Shown: positions 8,619 to 15,542 of the stretch, in pieces
Layout of the letters: each line of letters starts with the position of its first letter
How positions within the stretch are numbered: position 1 is the first letter of the stretch
Assembly (NCBI GenBank): GCA_944389715.1
Contig: CALXNI010000021.1
Span: 1-16,101 of the forward strand
Direction of reading: 5' to 3'
Source of the DNA: an uncultured Clostridia bacterium
Lineage (GTDB): Bacteria; Bacillota; Clostridia; TANB77; CAG-508
DNA: 16,101 bases
Made by a program: the position numbers and the translations under genes
Notes under the pieces: model-generated
The model's input: only the letters and a program-made list of their open reading frames with translations
Told to the model about the DNA's origin: nothing
The model's database searches: none

Positions 8619-9410
8619 TTATACCATATTTCCCAAAATCAACACTACTATATTTGTAAAACATAAATAAAATCCTATTGGCATATTTTTGTTTTGATCT
8701 TGTTCTATTATTTCATTTTTATTATCATTTTTATTTATTATCATTTCTTTTATTGCTACAAGTAAAAGAGTTAATATTATAGATATAATTACAGTTTCTT
8801 CTTTAGTTCCAATTGCCAGATATAAGCATAGTATTAATATCTGCAAAGTATAATTTTGTTCTCCTCTTTTTTTAAGTATAATTGTATTTGTAACTACAAG
8901 TAAAAGTATTAAAAATAAATATATCACATATTTATATACATTAATTTTTACTATATATAAATATATTATATAAATTAATTGAGTTACTAAACCAAAAAAT
9001 AATACTGAATTGGAAATTTTATGTGTTTCTTTTTCTATTCCTCCAATAATAAATAATGTACTTATATAAAGTATGCCAAATATTAAATATACCAATTTAT
9101 TTATTTCTAAATTAAATATGTTAATCTTTAAAGACATTGCAAATAACAAAAATAATAGTCCTGAAAATATTTCTAATAATAAATATCTAGGTCTTATTTT
9201 TTGTTTACAATACCTACATTTCCCACCTAGAAAAATATAGCTAAGAACTGGAATTAAATCTAAAAACACTAATTTATGATTACAATTAGGGCAGTATGAC
9301 CTCTTATGTGTTATATCTTGTTTTAATGGTATTCTATAAATTGCAAGTGTAAAAAAACTTCCAAACAAAGTTCCTATTATAAATATTGCTATATATAATA
9401 TTATTTCCAA
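8619..9410 (-). CDS. pilD: Prepilin peptidase PilD-like protein with altered catalytic motifs
   Basis: PilD cleaves the prepilin leader and methylates the new N-terminus. The 263-residue protein is strongly membrane-embedded. Its N-terminal domain is typical: GSFFTLAIYRIP, then CPNC (40-43), DLIPVLSYIFLGGKC and CRYC (65-68), with KIRPRYLLLE. The catalytic half is unusual. Where family members have a D in I-D-x-x-T-x-x-I-P-N, this has IEKETHKISN with Glu126, and the GxGD motif aligns with GEQN (183-186). Both catalytic aspartates thus appear substituted. It starts with TTG at 9410 after AAAGGAG. It could be an active enzyme using Glu, a pseudoenzyme, or one that depends on a second peptidase elsewhere. 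The gene follows the prepilin gene and an intergenic hairpin. Confidence 0.8.
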   Translation of the reverse strand: MEIILYIAIFIIGTLFGSFFTLAIYRIPLKQDITHKRSYCPNCNHKLVFLDLIPVLSYIFLGGKCRYCKQKIRPRYLLLEIFSGLLFLLFAMSLKINIFNLEINKLVYLIFGILYISTLFIIGGIEKETHKISNSVLFFGLVTQLIYIIYLYIVKINVYKYVIYLFLILLLVVTNTIILKKRGEQNYTLQILILCLYLAIGTKEETVIISIILTLLLVAIKEMIINKNDNKNEIIEQDQNKNMPIGFYLCFTNIVVLILGNMV

Positions 9411-9444
9411 TATTGTTTACTCCTTTAAATGTTAGTTTAATATC

Positions 9445-9481
9445 AATTTAGGCATATACATAAGTTGCATATGCCTAAATT
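9445..9481. promoter_or_regulatory. Long inverted repeat between prepilin and pilD genes
   Basis: AATTTAGGCATAT (9445-9457) pairs perfectly with ATATGCCTAAATT (9469-9481) across an 11-nt loop, and further bases outside (AGTTTAA/TTAAACT) extend it with a bulge. It follows the prepilin stop codon by about 30 nt. There is no clean U-tract on the minus strand after it, so an mRNA-stabilising or attenuating hairpin is more likely than a full terminator. Confidence 0.7.
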
Positions 9482-9513
9482 AAACTATTAGTAGCTACTA
9501 TTTATTACCTTTA

Positions 9514-9768
9514 TTATTGAACTGTTCCGTCTACTACATTATTAATTGATGTTACAATGTTTTCGCCACCTTGTTGTATTGTTATTGTTCCATCAGCTAA
9601 ATTTTTTTCTTCTGTTGCTGCTTTATTTGTTAAATCTCTTCCTTCTCTTGCTCTGTCAAATAGCCCACCATTTATAGCAACTGTTATACTTACACCTACT
9701 AGTATTAACATTACTATAATAGTAATAATTAATGCAACTAATGTAATACCTTTTTGTCCTTTCATCAT
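9514..9768 (-). CDS. Short type IV prepilin
   Basis: This 84-residue protein has a class III prepilin signal: MMKGQKG followed by ITLVALIITIIVMLILV, with cleavage expected after the Gly. Mature position 5 is Val, not Glu, as in a common clostridial prepilin family with GITLVAL-type leaders. The mature protein would have only about 77 residues, with a charged helix (RAREGRDLTNKAATEEKN) continuing from the hydrophobic N-terminus and a short variable tail. GGAGGG lies 6 nt before the ATG. Its position ahead of the peptidase-like gene and the hairpin downstream fit a major pilin, but the short length may point to a pseudopilin. I consider pilin certain and major versus minor undecided. Confidence 0.85.
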   Translation of the reverse strand: MMKGQKGITLVALIITIIVMLILVGVSITVAINGGLFDRAREGRDLTNKAATEEKNLADGTITIQQGGENIVTSINNVVDGTVQ

Positions 9769-9825
9769 TTGTTTCCCTCCTTCTTTTTTATAAATTTGTA
9801 TATATATTATTTAAATTAAATAATA

Positions 9826-10263
9826 TCAATAGTTTTTACCAGGAGTATTAAAATACACTTCTTGATTGTTAGTATTTTCCTGGTTATTATTGCCTTGTGT
9901 TTGTGTATTGTTCGAATTTGTATTTTCTGAAACATTATTATTTGTGTTTGATGTTCCTCCTGAATTATAGTTTGTAGTATAATCTCCAAAAGGATTTGCC
10001 TTTCCTGAATCATATTCATTACTTGATTCATATGCATCTAAATCTGTACTGTCTAAATAAAACGTTTTAACTATATTTTGACCTGCAGTAACACTTTCGT
10101 TTAGTTCTTCTTGTACATCTTCTGGAAGTGTATAAGCTTGTTTTTTTATTGGTACAGTTTTACTACTAGGAATATAATCATAAAATACTATTCCTAATAT
10201 TAATGCTATGCATATTAAAAGTAATAAAAATATTCCAACTTCTTTTATAATAGTTTTAGTCAT
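9826..10263 (-). CDS. Small membrane-anchored protein in the PilP position, Asn-rich tail
   Basis: I do not recognise this 145-residue protein by family. It has a single N-terminal membrane helix (IFLLLLICIALILGIVF, about residues 12-28) after a short basic stretch, then an extracytoplasmic region with a segment TLPEDVQEELNESVTAGQN, a motif KANPFGDYTT, and an Asn/Thr/Ser-rich low-complexity tail. It follows pilO, where PilP lies in proteobacterial clusters; the NPF segment vaguely recalls the DPF motif of PilP, but no lipobox is present, so homology is unproven. The ATG at 10263 has GGAGG close upstream; the in-frame ATG at 10275 does not. It ends with TGA, followed four codons later by TAA. 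Confidence 0.7.
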   Translation of the reverse strand: MTKTIIKEVGIFLLLLICIALILGIVFYDYIPSSKTVPIKKQAYTLPEDVQEELNESVTAGQNIVKTFYLDSTDLDAYESSNEYDSGKANPFGDYTTNYNSGGTSNTNNNVSENTNSNNTQTQGNNNQENTNNQEVYFNTPGKNY

Positions 10264-10278
10264 AGTTTCCTCCATAAT

Positions 10279-11100
10279 TTAATCTAATGTAATTCCAATA
10301 TTTTCAACCTCAAAAGTTGCTTGCACCCATTTAGGATCATATATAATTTCTTTATTAGAACTATTATTTGAACTATTTGTAGTAGTATTTGAATTTGTAT
10401 TTGTATTAGTATCATCGCTTTGGTTTTGTGTATTATTTGTTACTGTATTTGAATTTTGGGTATTATTTGTTGTTCCATCAGTAGTAGTTATTTCAGTAAT
10501 TGTATCATATGGATTAACACTTTGGGTTGAACTATTATTATTATCAAAATCTCTTACAGTTGTAGTTGTTGTTTGTGTATATGGTTGCATTGCAAAGTCT
10601 TTAATTTCAAAACTTAACTCTTCATCATCTTCAATATCATATAAAAATTCTATTATATTAGAGTATTCTCCTACAACTGTAAATTGCAAATCATATACAT
10701 CCGCAGTTTGTGTAGTTTTTAAGTCAAGTGTAAGACTTCTAACATTTCTGTTATTTTTATAACTTCCAAGTCTTGCCCATAAGTAATGAATTTTATATGT
10801 TTTAACTTCCATTGCACCTAATATTAAATCATCTGCATTATATGAAACTTTATTTTCATATTCTTGTTTACTAAGTTTTAGCTTTCTAATGGCTTCTTCT
10901 AGTCCTTCTTCTTCACTAGGATAAGTCTGGTTAGCAAGTTCATTTGCTTTATTTACATCTTCGTCTAGTTTTTCGCTAGCAGACTTTATATATTTAATTC
11001 CTTCTATTTTTATAAAGCCTATACTAATTCCATTCCAAATCATAAAATAAGCTAAAATCAATAATAATACTATTATAATTGATATTAATATTTTTTTCAC
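10279..11100 (-). CDS. pilO: Type IV pilus alignment protein PilO-like with a low-complexity insert
   Basis: PilO-type proteins form a membrane scaffold with PilN below the pilus. The 273-residue protein has a signal-anchor helix (ILISIIIVLLLILAYFMIW, 4-22), a coiled-coil-like region rich in Lys and Glu (about 40-85), and a PilO-like alpha/beta region including LQFTVVGEYSNIIEFLYDIE, a characteristic signature of the PilO ferredoxin-like domain. A Thr/Asn/Ser-rich stretch (about 175-250) splits that domain from its final strand KWVQATFEVENI. It starts at GTG (11100) after AAGGAG. It lies just after the PilM-PilN fusion and a few bases before the next gene, so the three should be cotranscribed. 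Confidence 0.8.
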   Translation of the reverse strand: MKKILISIIIVLLLILAYFMIWNGISIGFIKIEGIKYIKSASEKLDEDVNKANELANQTYPSEEEGLEEAIRKLKLSKQEYENKVSYNADDLILGAMEVKTYKIHYLWARLGSYKNNRNVRSLTLDLKTTQTADVYDLQFTVVGEYSNIIEFLYDIEDDEELSFEIKDFAMQPYTQTTTTTVRDFDNNNSSTQSVNPYDTITEITTTDGTTNNTQNSNTVTNNTQNQSDDTNTNTNSNTTTNSSNNSSNKEIIYDPKWVQATFEVENIGITLD

Positions 11101-11130
11101 GTTACTCTCCTTTTTATAAGAATTCTAGTA

Positions 11131-12777
11131 TTAATATGGCAAATTACCTTCTATAGTAATTTTAATTACCTCATCTTGTTTTACTCCTGAAGTAGAAGTT
11201 ACATCTGTAAGAATACCTTCATTTTTTATTTTAGCAATAAAATATCCTAATTGGTCATATTCTTTTGATTGTGCCTCTATTACGATTGCTTTCCCTGAAG
11301 AGTTTTTTATTGATGTTAATTGTACTTCTTTTGGTATATTAAACATTATTTCTGTTAAGAAATTTGGTAGAGTGTTTTTTCTTGCATAACTTTGACTAAT
11401 TTTATCGTTTTCCTCATTTATTTTTTCTATTGCAGTATCGTATTGTTCTGTTCTTTCTGTAATTAATTTTGTATTTTCTGTCATATCACTTATTATATCT
11501 TGAGTATCTGAAATATAAGCTTGTACTTCTGTTTCTTTTTTATTAATTTGACCAACTATTATTTTTGCAAAAGCTACATAAAGTACTAATAGAATTACTA
11601 AAGTTATTCCTCCTCTTATCATTCCTTTTTCTATTTGATCTAAAGCTTTACCAGGCTCCGACTTCAAGGCATTTTTTAATTTATCTAATATATTATTTCC
11701 ACTGTCTTTATTAGCATTTTCTTTTTTGCCACCAATTTCCATATTTAGCAAATTAGATAATTGATCTAATTTACCACTTTTTTTAAAATTAATTTCTTTA
11801 GATCCTACTCCTAATCCTTGTAAAGCTAAAGAAATTGCAGAATTTACTTCAATATAATCTTTTATATTTAATTTTACATTTGTTTTTTTAATAAAAAATG
11901 GTGTTAATATCTCGCATTCTTTATCTGGAAAATTCTCTTGAAAATATAAGTCAATATTGTTTATAACTGCTGCAAGGCCTGTTATATAAATGTTGTTAAC
12001 TTCTATTTCGTTTGCTATAATTATTTCTTTTAATCTTTCTATAATTCTATATAATACTGGCATTATATCTTCCATATATTCGTTTTCTTCTACTTGAAGA
12101 TTTCTACCTTGACTTGTATATATAGTTGTATTTTTACAAATTTCATAAGCTTTTGCATACGAGTTTTCTTTTATAATAATGTTTTCTAAAATTTCTTTCA
12201 TTCCTGTTTCTATTATATCAACTCGTTGTATTTTGCCATTTACTATTGTTGTAACAGAAGTATTTTTTTCTATATTAATAATTACACTATTTTTTTTGTC
12301 AGAAAAAGTATTTAAGTTTATTATGCTTAATGGTAATGGCACAACCTGACTAACTCTATATGCATCTAGAATTTGCAATTTACCTACGATATTTGACTTA
12401 TCTGTATATGAATATAGACAAGTAGTTTTATCTCTATCTTCTAAATTTGGCATCAATAAACGTCTATATTCTAGTGCGTTTCTATTTTTTCCAGTTTCAT
12501 TACAAAAAAAATCAAATTCTGTATCTACTGCTTTTTCTAAATCTTTTTTACTAAGTAAGCTAAATAATTGTGCATAAGTATATTTTTCATCAGTCAAATT
12601 AACAGTAATAGGAGTTTTATAACTATAAGTTTCGTTTATAATTTGCTTAATAGACTCATCTATATTATCGTAAAATTTCATACCAAAAGCATCAATTCTA
12701 AAATTATCATGATCTTTAGAAATTTTAGCATATTTAATTACATTGTTTTCTATATACAATCCTAAACAACTTGACAT
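11131..12777 (-). CDS. PilM-PilN fusion protein
   Basis: The 548-residue protein joins two normally separate T4P scaffold proteins. The N-terminal part (about 1-370) is the PilM-like actin fold: it starts GLYIENNVIKYAKI, has a second phosphate-region equivalent (VIINIEKNTSVTTIVNGKI followed by ETGMKEIL) and a C-terminal IYITGLAAVINNI segment. The nucleotide-binding motifs are divergent. A hydrophobic helix (about 390-409) then leads into a PilN-like region: a long Glu/Asn-rich coiled coil, LPNFLTEIMFNIPKEVQLTSI, and a small C-terminal domain ending near ITIEGNLPY. AAGGAG precedes the ATG. It is the first gene of the operon, after a long AT-rich leader. The fusion fixes 1:1 stoichiometry of PilM and PilN, consistent with their known direct contact. 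Confidence 0.85.
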   Translation of the reverse strand: MSSCLGLYIENNVIKYAKISKDHDNFRIDAFGMKFYDNIDESIKQIINETYSYKTPITVNLTDEKYTYAQLFSLLSKKDLEKAVDTEFDFFCNETGKNRNALEYRRLLMPNLEDRDKTTCLYSYTDKSNIVGKLQILDAYRVSQVVPLPLSIINLNTFSDKKNSVIINIEKNTSVTTIVNGKIQRVDIIETGMKEILENIIIKENSYAKAYEICKNTTIYTSQGRNLQVEENEYMEDIMPVLYRIIERLKEIIIANEIEVNNIYITGLAAVINNIDLYFQENFPDKECEILTPFFIKKTNVKLNIKDYIEVNSAISLALQGLGVGSKEINFKKSGKLDQLSNLLNMEIGGKKENANKDSGNNILDKLKNALKSEPGKALDQIEKGMIRGGITLVILLVLYVAFAKIIVGQINKKETEVQAYISDTQDIISDMTENTKLITERTEQYDTAIEKINEENDKISQSYARKNTLPNFLTEIMFNIPKEVQLTSIKNSSGKAIVIEAQSKEYDQLGYFIAKIKNEGILTDVTSTSGVKQDEVIKITIEGNLPY

Positions 12778-12990
12778 TATTTTCTCCTTGTTTTTTTATA
12801 ATAATTTTATCATTAGCATTTACTATTTTAAATAATTGATACTTGAACTTTTTTTATTTTATAGGAAAAATCGCCAATTTTTCCGAAAATAACAAATAAA
12901 AATTCAAATTATCGTTAAAATTTTATATTAAATTAATTAATATTATATTATATTAAAAAATACAAATATAACTATTTTTTCTTCTTAATC

Positions 12991-13018
12991 ATTTTATATT
13001 ATTTTACTATAAAGTCAA
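12991..13018 (-). promoter_or_regulatory. Candidate sigma-A promoter of the type IV pilus operon
   Basis: On the minus strand TTGACT (13018-13013) and TAAAAT (12996-12991) are separated by 16 bp, a good fit to the vegetative consensus. Transcription would start near 12984 and leave a 5' leader of about 200 nt before the first pil gene. Confidence 0.5.
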
Positions 13019-13174
13019 TATTTTTAAGAGATTTGTAATCTAATTGTAACACAAATGTAATATATATTTTTTTATCGCTTTCTTGCATATTTTTAGTAGT
13101 TTTGGAAAATATATAAATAGTAATTTTACTGGTCGTTTTTGTTGCCAGGAAAACCTTTTTAATTCTTACAATTT

Positions 13175-13204
13175 GTATAGAGGTTTTTAATTAAATATTT
13201 ATTA
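13175..13204 (+). promoter_or_regulatory. Weak candidate sigma-G-like promoter for dodecin-spoVA
   Basis: GTATA (13175-13179) and TTTATTA (13198-13204) are 18 bp apart, resembling the forespore sigma-G pattern GnATA and CATnnTA at 5 of 7 positions in the second element. spoVA operons are sigma-G-controlled in known spore-formers, but this match is weak in AT-rich DNA. Confidence 0.2.
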
Positions 13205-13234
13205 GAGCACAATATTGCTCGAATGGAGGTTAGT

Positions 13235-13447
13235 ATGACAGTTGAAAAGCATTTAAAATTAACAGGAATATCTAATGTATCTTGGAAAGATGCAATTAAT
13301 AAAACCATAGCAGAAGCTTCTAAATCTATAGATTATATTTCATCCGTTACAGTATTAGAGCAAAAAGCAAAAATAGATGGTAATAAGATAATTGAATATT
13401 ATTCAACTATAGATTTAACTTTTAATATTGATGAAAACCGTGAATAA
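13235..13447 (+). CDS. Dodecin-family small flavin-binding protein
   Basis: Dodecins are small beta-alpha-beta-beta proteins that assemble as dodecamers and bind flavins. The 70-residue product fits that length and pattern: first strand VEKHLKLTGIS, a conserved Trp in VSWKDAINKTI, helix EASKSI, then ISSVTVLEQKAKIDGNKIIEYYSTIDLTFNI. Trp and the downstream Gln match the flavin-contact positions of bacterial dodecins. I start it at 13235 because GGAGG (13225-13229) lies 5 nt upstream; the upstream in-frame ATG at 13223 overlaps that site. It precedes spoVAC by 17 nt and is probably cotranscribed with it. A link to the spore is suggested only by this context. Confidence 0.85.
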   Translation: MTVEKHLKLTGISNVSWKDAINKTIAEASKSIDYISSVTVLEQKAKIDGNKIIEYYSTIDLTFNIDENRE

Positions 13448-13464
13448 GGAAAGGAGCCGTATCT

Positions 13465-13929
13465 ATGAAACCAATAAACACACAAAAAGAATATCAAGCT
13501 TATGTTGATCAAAAATCTCCCAACTCCCCAATATTGAAAAACTGTTTTAATGCATTCTGGGTTGGAGGACTAATTTGCACTATTGGACAATTTATAATGG
13601 AAATTTGTAAATATAGAGGTCTTGATAATGAAATAAGTGCAACTATTACATCCATTATTTTAATATTCTTAAGTGCATTTTTGACAGCACTTAATATATT
13701 TAATAAAATTGGTAAATTTGCTGGAGCCGGTTCACTTGTTCCTATTACAGGTTTTGCAAACTCAGTTGTATCTCCTGCCATGGAATATAAATCTGAAGGA
13801 TATGTTATGGGAGTAGGTGCCAAAATGTTTACCGTTGCAGGTCCTGTCCTTGTTTATGGAATTTCCACCTCAATATTGGTTGGTATTTTATATTTAATTT
13901 TTAATACACAAGCTATAACTTTAGTATAA
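13465..13929 (+). CDS. spoVAC: Stage V sporulation protein AC
   Basis: SpoVAC is an inner-membrane protein of the channel that imports dipicolinic acid into the forespore and releases it on germination. The 154-residue product matches the family length and has several membrane segments (VGGLICTIGQFIM, IILIFLSAFLTALNI, GPVLVYGISTSILVGILYLI). Typical motifs are FNAFWVGGLICTIGQ, KFAGAGSLVPITGFANSV and AMEYKSEGYVMG. AAGGAG lies 8 nt before the ATG. No frame break is visible. It is followed by repeat block III, which separates it from spoVAD; in other spore-formers these genes are closely packed. Confidence 0.95.
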   Translation: MKPINTQKEYQAYVDQKSPNSPILKNCFNAFWVGGLICTIGQFIMEICKYRGLDNEISATITSIILIFLSAFLTALNIFNKIGKFAGAGSLVPITGFANSVVSPAMEYKSEGYVMGVGAKMFTVAGPVLVYGISTSILVGILYLIFNTQAITLV

Positions 13930-13946
13930 CCATTTTTTTAATTTAG

Positions 13947-14218
13947 ATAAATTGGAATTTGTTGTTTAGAGATTAGAGGTTAGAGGTTGGAGATTAGAAT
14001 TTTGAAATTGTAGGGGCAGGATTCCACACCCGCCCAGAAAAAACAAAATTTATTGCAAATGTCGTAGGGGCGGGCCTTGTGTCCGCCCGAAACAAAATAA
14101 TTGCAAATGTTGTAGGGGTCGCCGCCCACGGCGACCCGCATATCAATATTTAAGGGTCGCCCAGGGGTACGACCCCTACAGATTTAAAATTAATTTAATC
14201 ACACAAATTACAATTTAC
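13947..14218. repeat. Composite repeat block III between spoVAC and spoVAD
   Basis: It starts with ATAAATTGGAATTTGT (13947-13962) and ends with ACAAATTACAATTTAC (14203-14218), an imperfect terminal inverted repeat. Inside: a five-unit 7-bp array TTAGAGA/TTAGAGG (13966-14001), a hairpin module TGTAGGGGCAGG...CACACCCGCCC (14009-14035), a second module (14063-14089) that is the inverse of one in block II, and module A (14111-14180). The right end directly abuts the spoVAD ribosome binding site. No coding region is visible. Confidence 0.9.
14111..14180. repeat. GC-rich palindromic module A, copy 3
   Basis: A 70-bp copy in the opposite orientation to copies 1 and 2. Terminal repeats TGTAGGGGTCG and CGACCCCTACA are intact, and the central AT core is TATCAATATTTAA, the longer form also seen (inverted) at 1-60. 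Single differences such as GGGGTACGACC distinguish it from copy 4. Confidence 0.9.
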
Positions 14219-14230
14219 AAGGAGGTTTTT

Positions 14231-15241
14231 ATGCAAAAAATAGGTAGTCAGACAATCAAATTTGATAATCCCATTACAATTTTAGAAACTGCATCAATTG
14301 TTGGCCCAAAAGAGGCAGAAGGTCCAATGGCTAAATATTTTGACAAATGTTTAGATGATGAATTTTGGGGAGAAAAAACTTGGGAAAAAGCAGAAAGTAA
14401 AATAATTAGAGAAACCGTAAATTCAAATATAATTAAATCAAAAATTCCTGCTGACAAAATTGATTATTGTTTTGCAGGAGATTTACTAAATCAATGTATT
14501 TCTTCTAGCTTTGGTTTAAGAGAACTTAATGTTCCTTTTTTTGGAATATTTGGAGCTTGTTCTACATTTGTGGAGGCTTTAAGCTTAGCATCTGTTTTTA
14601 TTGACGGAGGAGGAGCAGAAAATATTATTGCAGCAGCATCCAGCCACTTTTGTAGTGCAGAAAAACAGTTTAGATTTCCTCTTGAACTAGGTAATCAAAG
14701 GCCACCTTCTTCTCAATGGACAGTTACAGGTGCTGGTTCAGCAATAGTTTCTAAAAATGGTAATGGTCCATATATAACAAGTATTACAACTGGAAAAATT
14801 GTAGATATGGGGATAAAGGATGCAAACAATATGGGAGCAGCAATGGCACCTGCCTTTGTTGATACTTTACTTACTCACTTTAAAGATACCGGCAGAAATC
14901 CAAGTTACTATGATGGTATATTCTCTGGAGATTTAGGGTATGTTGGTAAAGAAATATCAATAGAACTATGCCAGACTAAAGGATATAATATTAAAAATAA
15001 TTACAACGATTGTGGGGTTATGATATTCGATAAGGAGACACAAGATACTCATTCTGGTGGATCAGGATGTGCCTGTTGCGGAACTATTTTTTCTGGATAT
15101 TTATTCAACCAGTTAAAACAGAGTAAGTTAAACAAAATCCTATTAGTAGCAACAGGAGCATTAACAAATGCTACTTCTAGTCAGCAAGGAGAGTCGATAC
15201 CAGGTATTGCTCATGCAATATCTATAGAAAACAAATTGTAA
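14231..15241 (+). CDS. spoVAD: Stage V sporulation protein AD
   Basis: SpoVAD is the soluble, thiolase-fold SpoVA protein that binds dipicolinic acid at the inner spore membrane. The 336-residue product is full length for the family. Visible landmarks are the N-terminal FDNPITILETASIVGPKEAEGP, the thiolase-like segment GIFGACSTFVEAL, HFCSAEKQFRFPLELGNQRPP, GDLGYVGKE and HSGGSGCACC near the C-terminus. GGAGG lies 6-7 nt before the ATG, immediately after the end motif of block III. The TAA stop lies inside the first repeat motif of block IV, so the last residues (NKL) are specified by repeat sequence. No in-frame CGG or frame break is visible. Confidence 0.96.
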   Translation: MQKIGSQTIKFDNPITILETASIVGPKEAEGPMAKYFDKCLDDEFWGEKTWEKAESKIIRETVNSNIIKSKIPADKIDYCFAGDLLNQCISSSFGLRELNVPFFGIFGACSTFVEALSLASVFIDGGGAENIIAAASSHFCSAEKQFRFPLELGNQRPPSSQWTVTGAGSAIVSKNGNGPYITSITTGKIVDMGIKDANNMGAAMAPAFVDTLLTHFKDTGRNPSYYDGIFSGDLGYVGKEISIELCQTKGYNIKNNYNDCGVMIFDKETQDTHSGGSGCACCGTIFSGYLFNQLKQSKLNKILLVATGALTNATSSQQGESIPGIAHAISIENKL

Positions 15242-15527
15242 TTTGTTGTTTAGAGATTAGAAGTTAGAGATTAGAATTTATATATTTAATGTTCAATGAT
15301 TTCGTACAAAATTTATATAAAAATTATCACATATCGTAGGAGTCGGTCTTGACCGACCCGCATTGAAATTGTACATTTTCGGGCAGGTCTTGTGCCAGTC
15401 CCTACAATGATTCCAACAACTTTGACATGTTTTTACGGGCGATTAAAATCGCCCCTACAACGTCTGCATTTAATTTCTAATCTCCAACCTCTAATCTCCA
15501 ATCTCTAGAAAACAAACTACAATTTAA
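15231..15527. repeat. Composite repeat block IV between spoVAD and spoVAE
   Basis: Bounded by ACAAATTGTAATTTGT (15231-15246) and ACAAACTACAATTTAA (15512-15527). The inverted similarity extends inward through 7-bp arrays on both sides (about 15250-15279 and 15475-15509). Between them are three GC-rich modules: GTCGGTC-TTG-ACCGAC (15335-15360), GGGCAGGTCTTGTGCCAGTC (15380-15406) and GGGCGAT-TAAA-ATCGCCC (15435-15459). The left end overlaps the spoVAD stop; the right end abuts the spoVAE ribosome binding site. No coding region is visible. Confidence 0.9.
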
Positions 15528-15542
15528 AGAAAGGATTATATT

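Larger units (their letters stand above)
12778..13234. other. AT-rich divergent intergenic region between the pil operon and the dodecin-spoVA genes
   Basis: No ORF of interest is seen in this 457-bp stretch. It holds the pil promoter candidate near 12991-13018, a weak forespore-type promoter candidate on the plus strand near 13175-13204, and two small inverted repeats: GGAAAAAT-CGCCA-ATTTTTCC near 12865-12885 and GAGCA-CAATAT-TGCTC (13205-13220). The pil leader is extremely AT-rich. I found no recognisable riboswitch. Confidence 0.7.

Noticed and set aside
12778..12984. Cyclic di-GMP or other riboswitch in the pil leader
   Set aside because: The leader is almost pure A/T with one small hairpin; none of the conserved riboswitch core motifs was visible.
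13205..13220. GAGCA-CAATAT-TGCTC as a defined operator
   Set aside because: A 5-bp stem just upstream of a ribosome binding site is too short to assign to any regulator.
14009..14180. GC-rich modules as simple intrinsic terminators
   Set aside because: They lack consistent U-tracts, occur in both orientations and lie inside an operon; some may still affect transcription.
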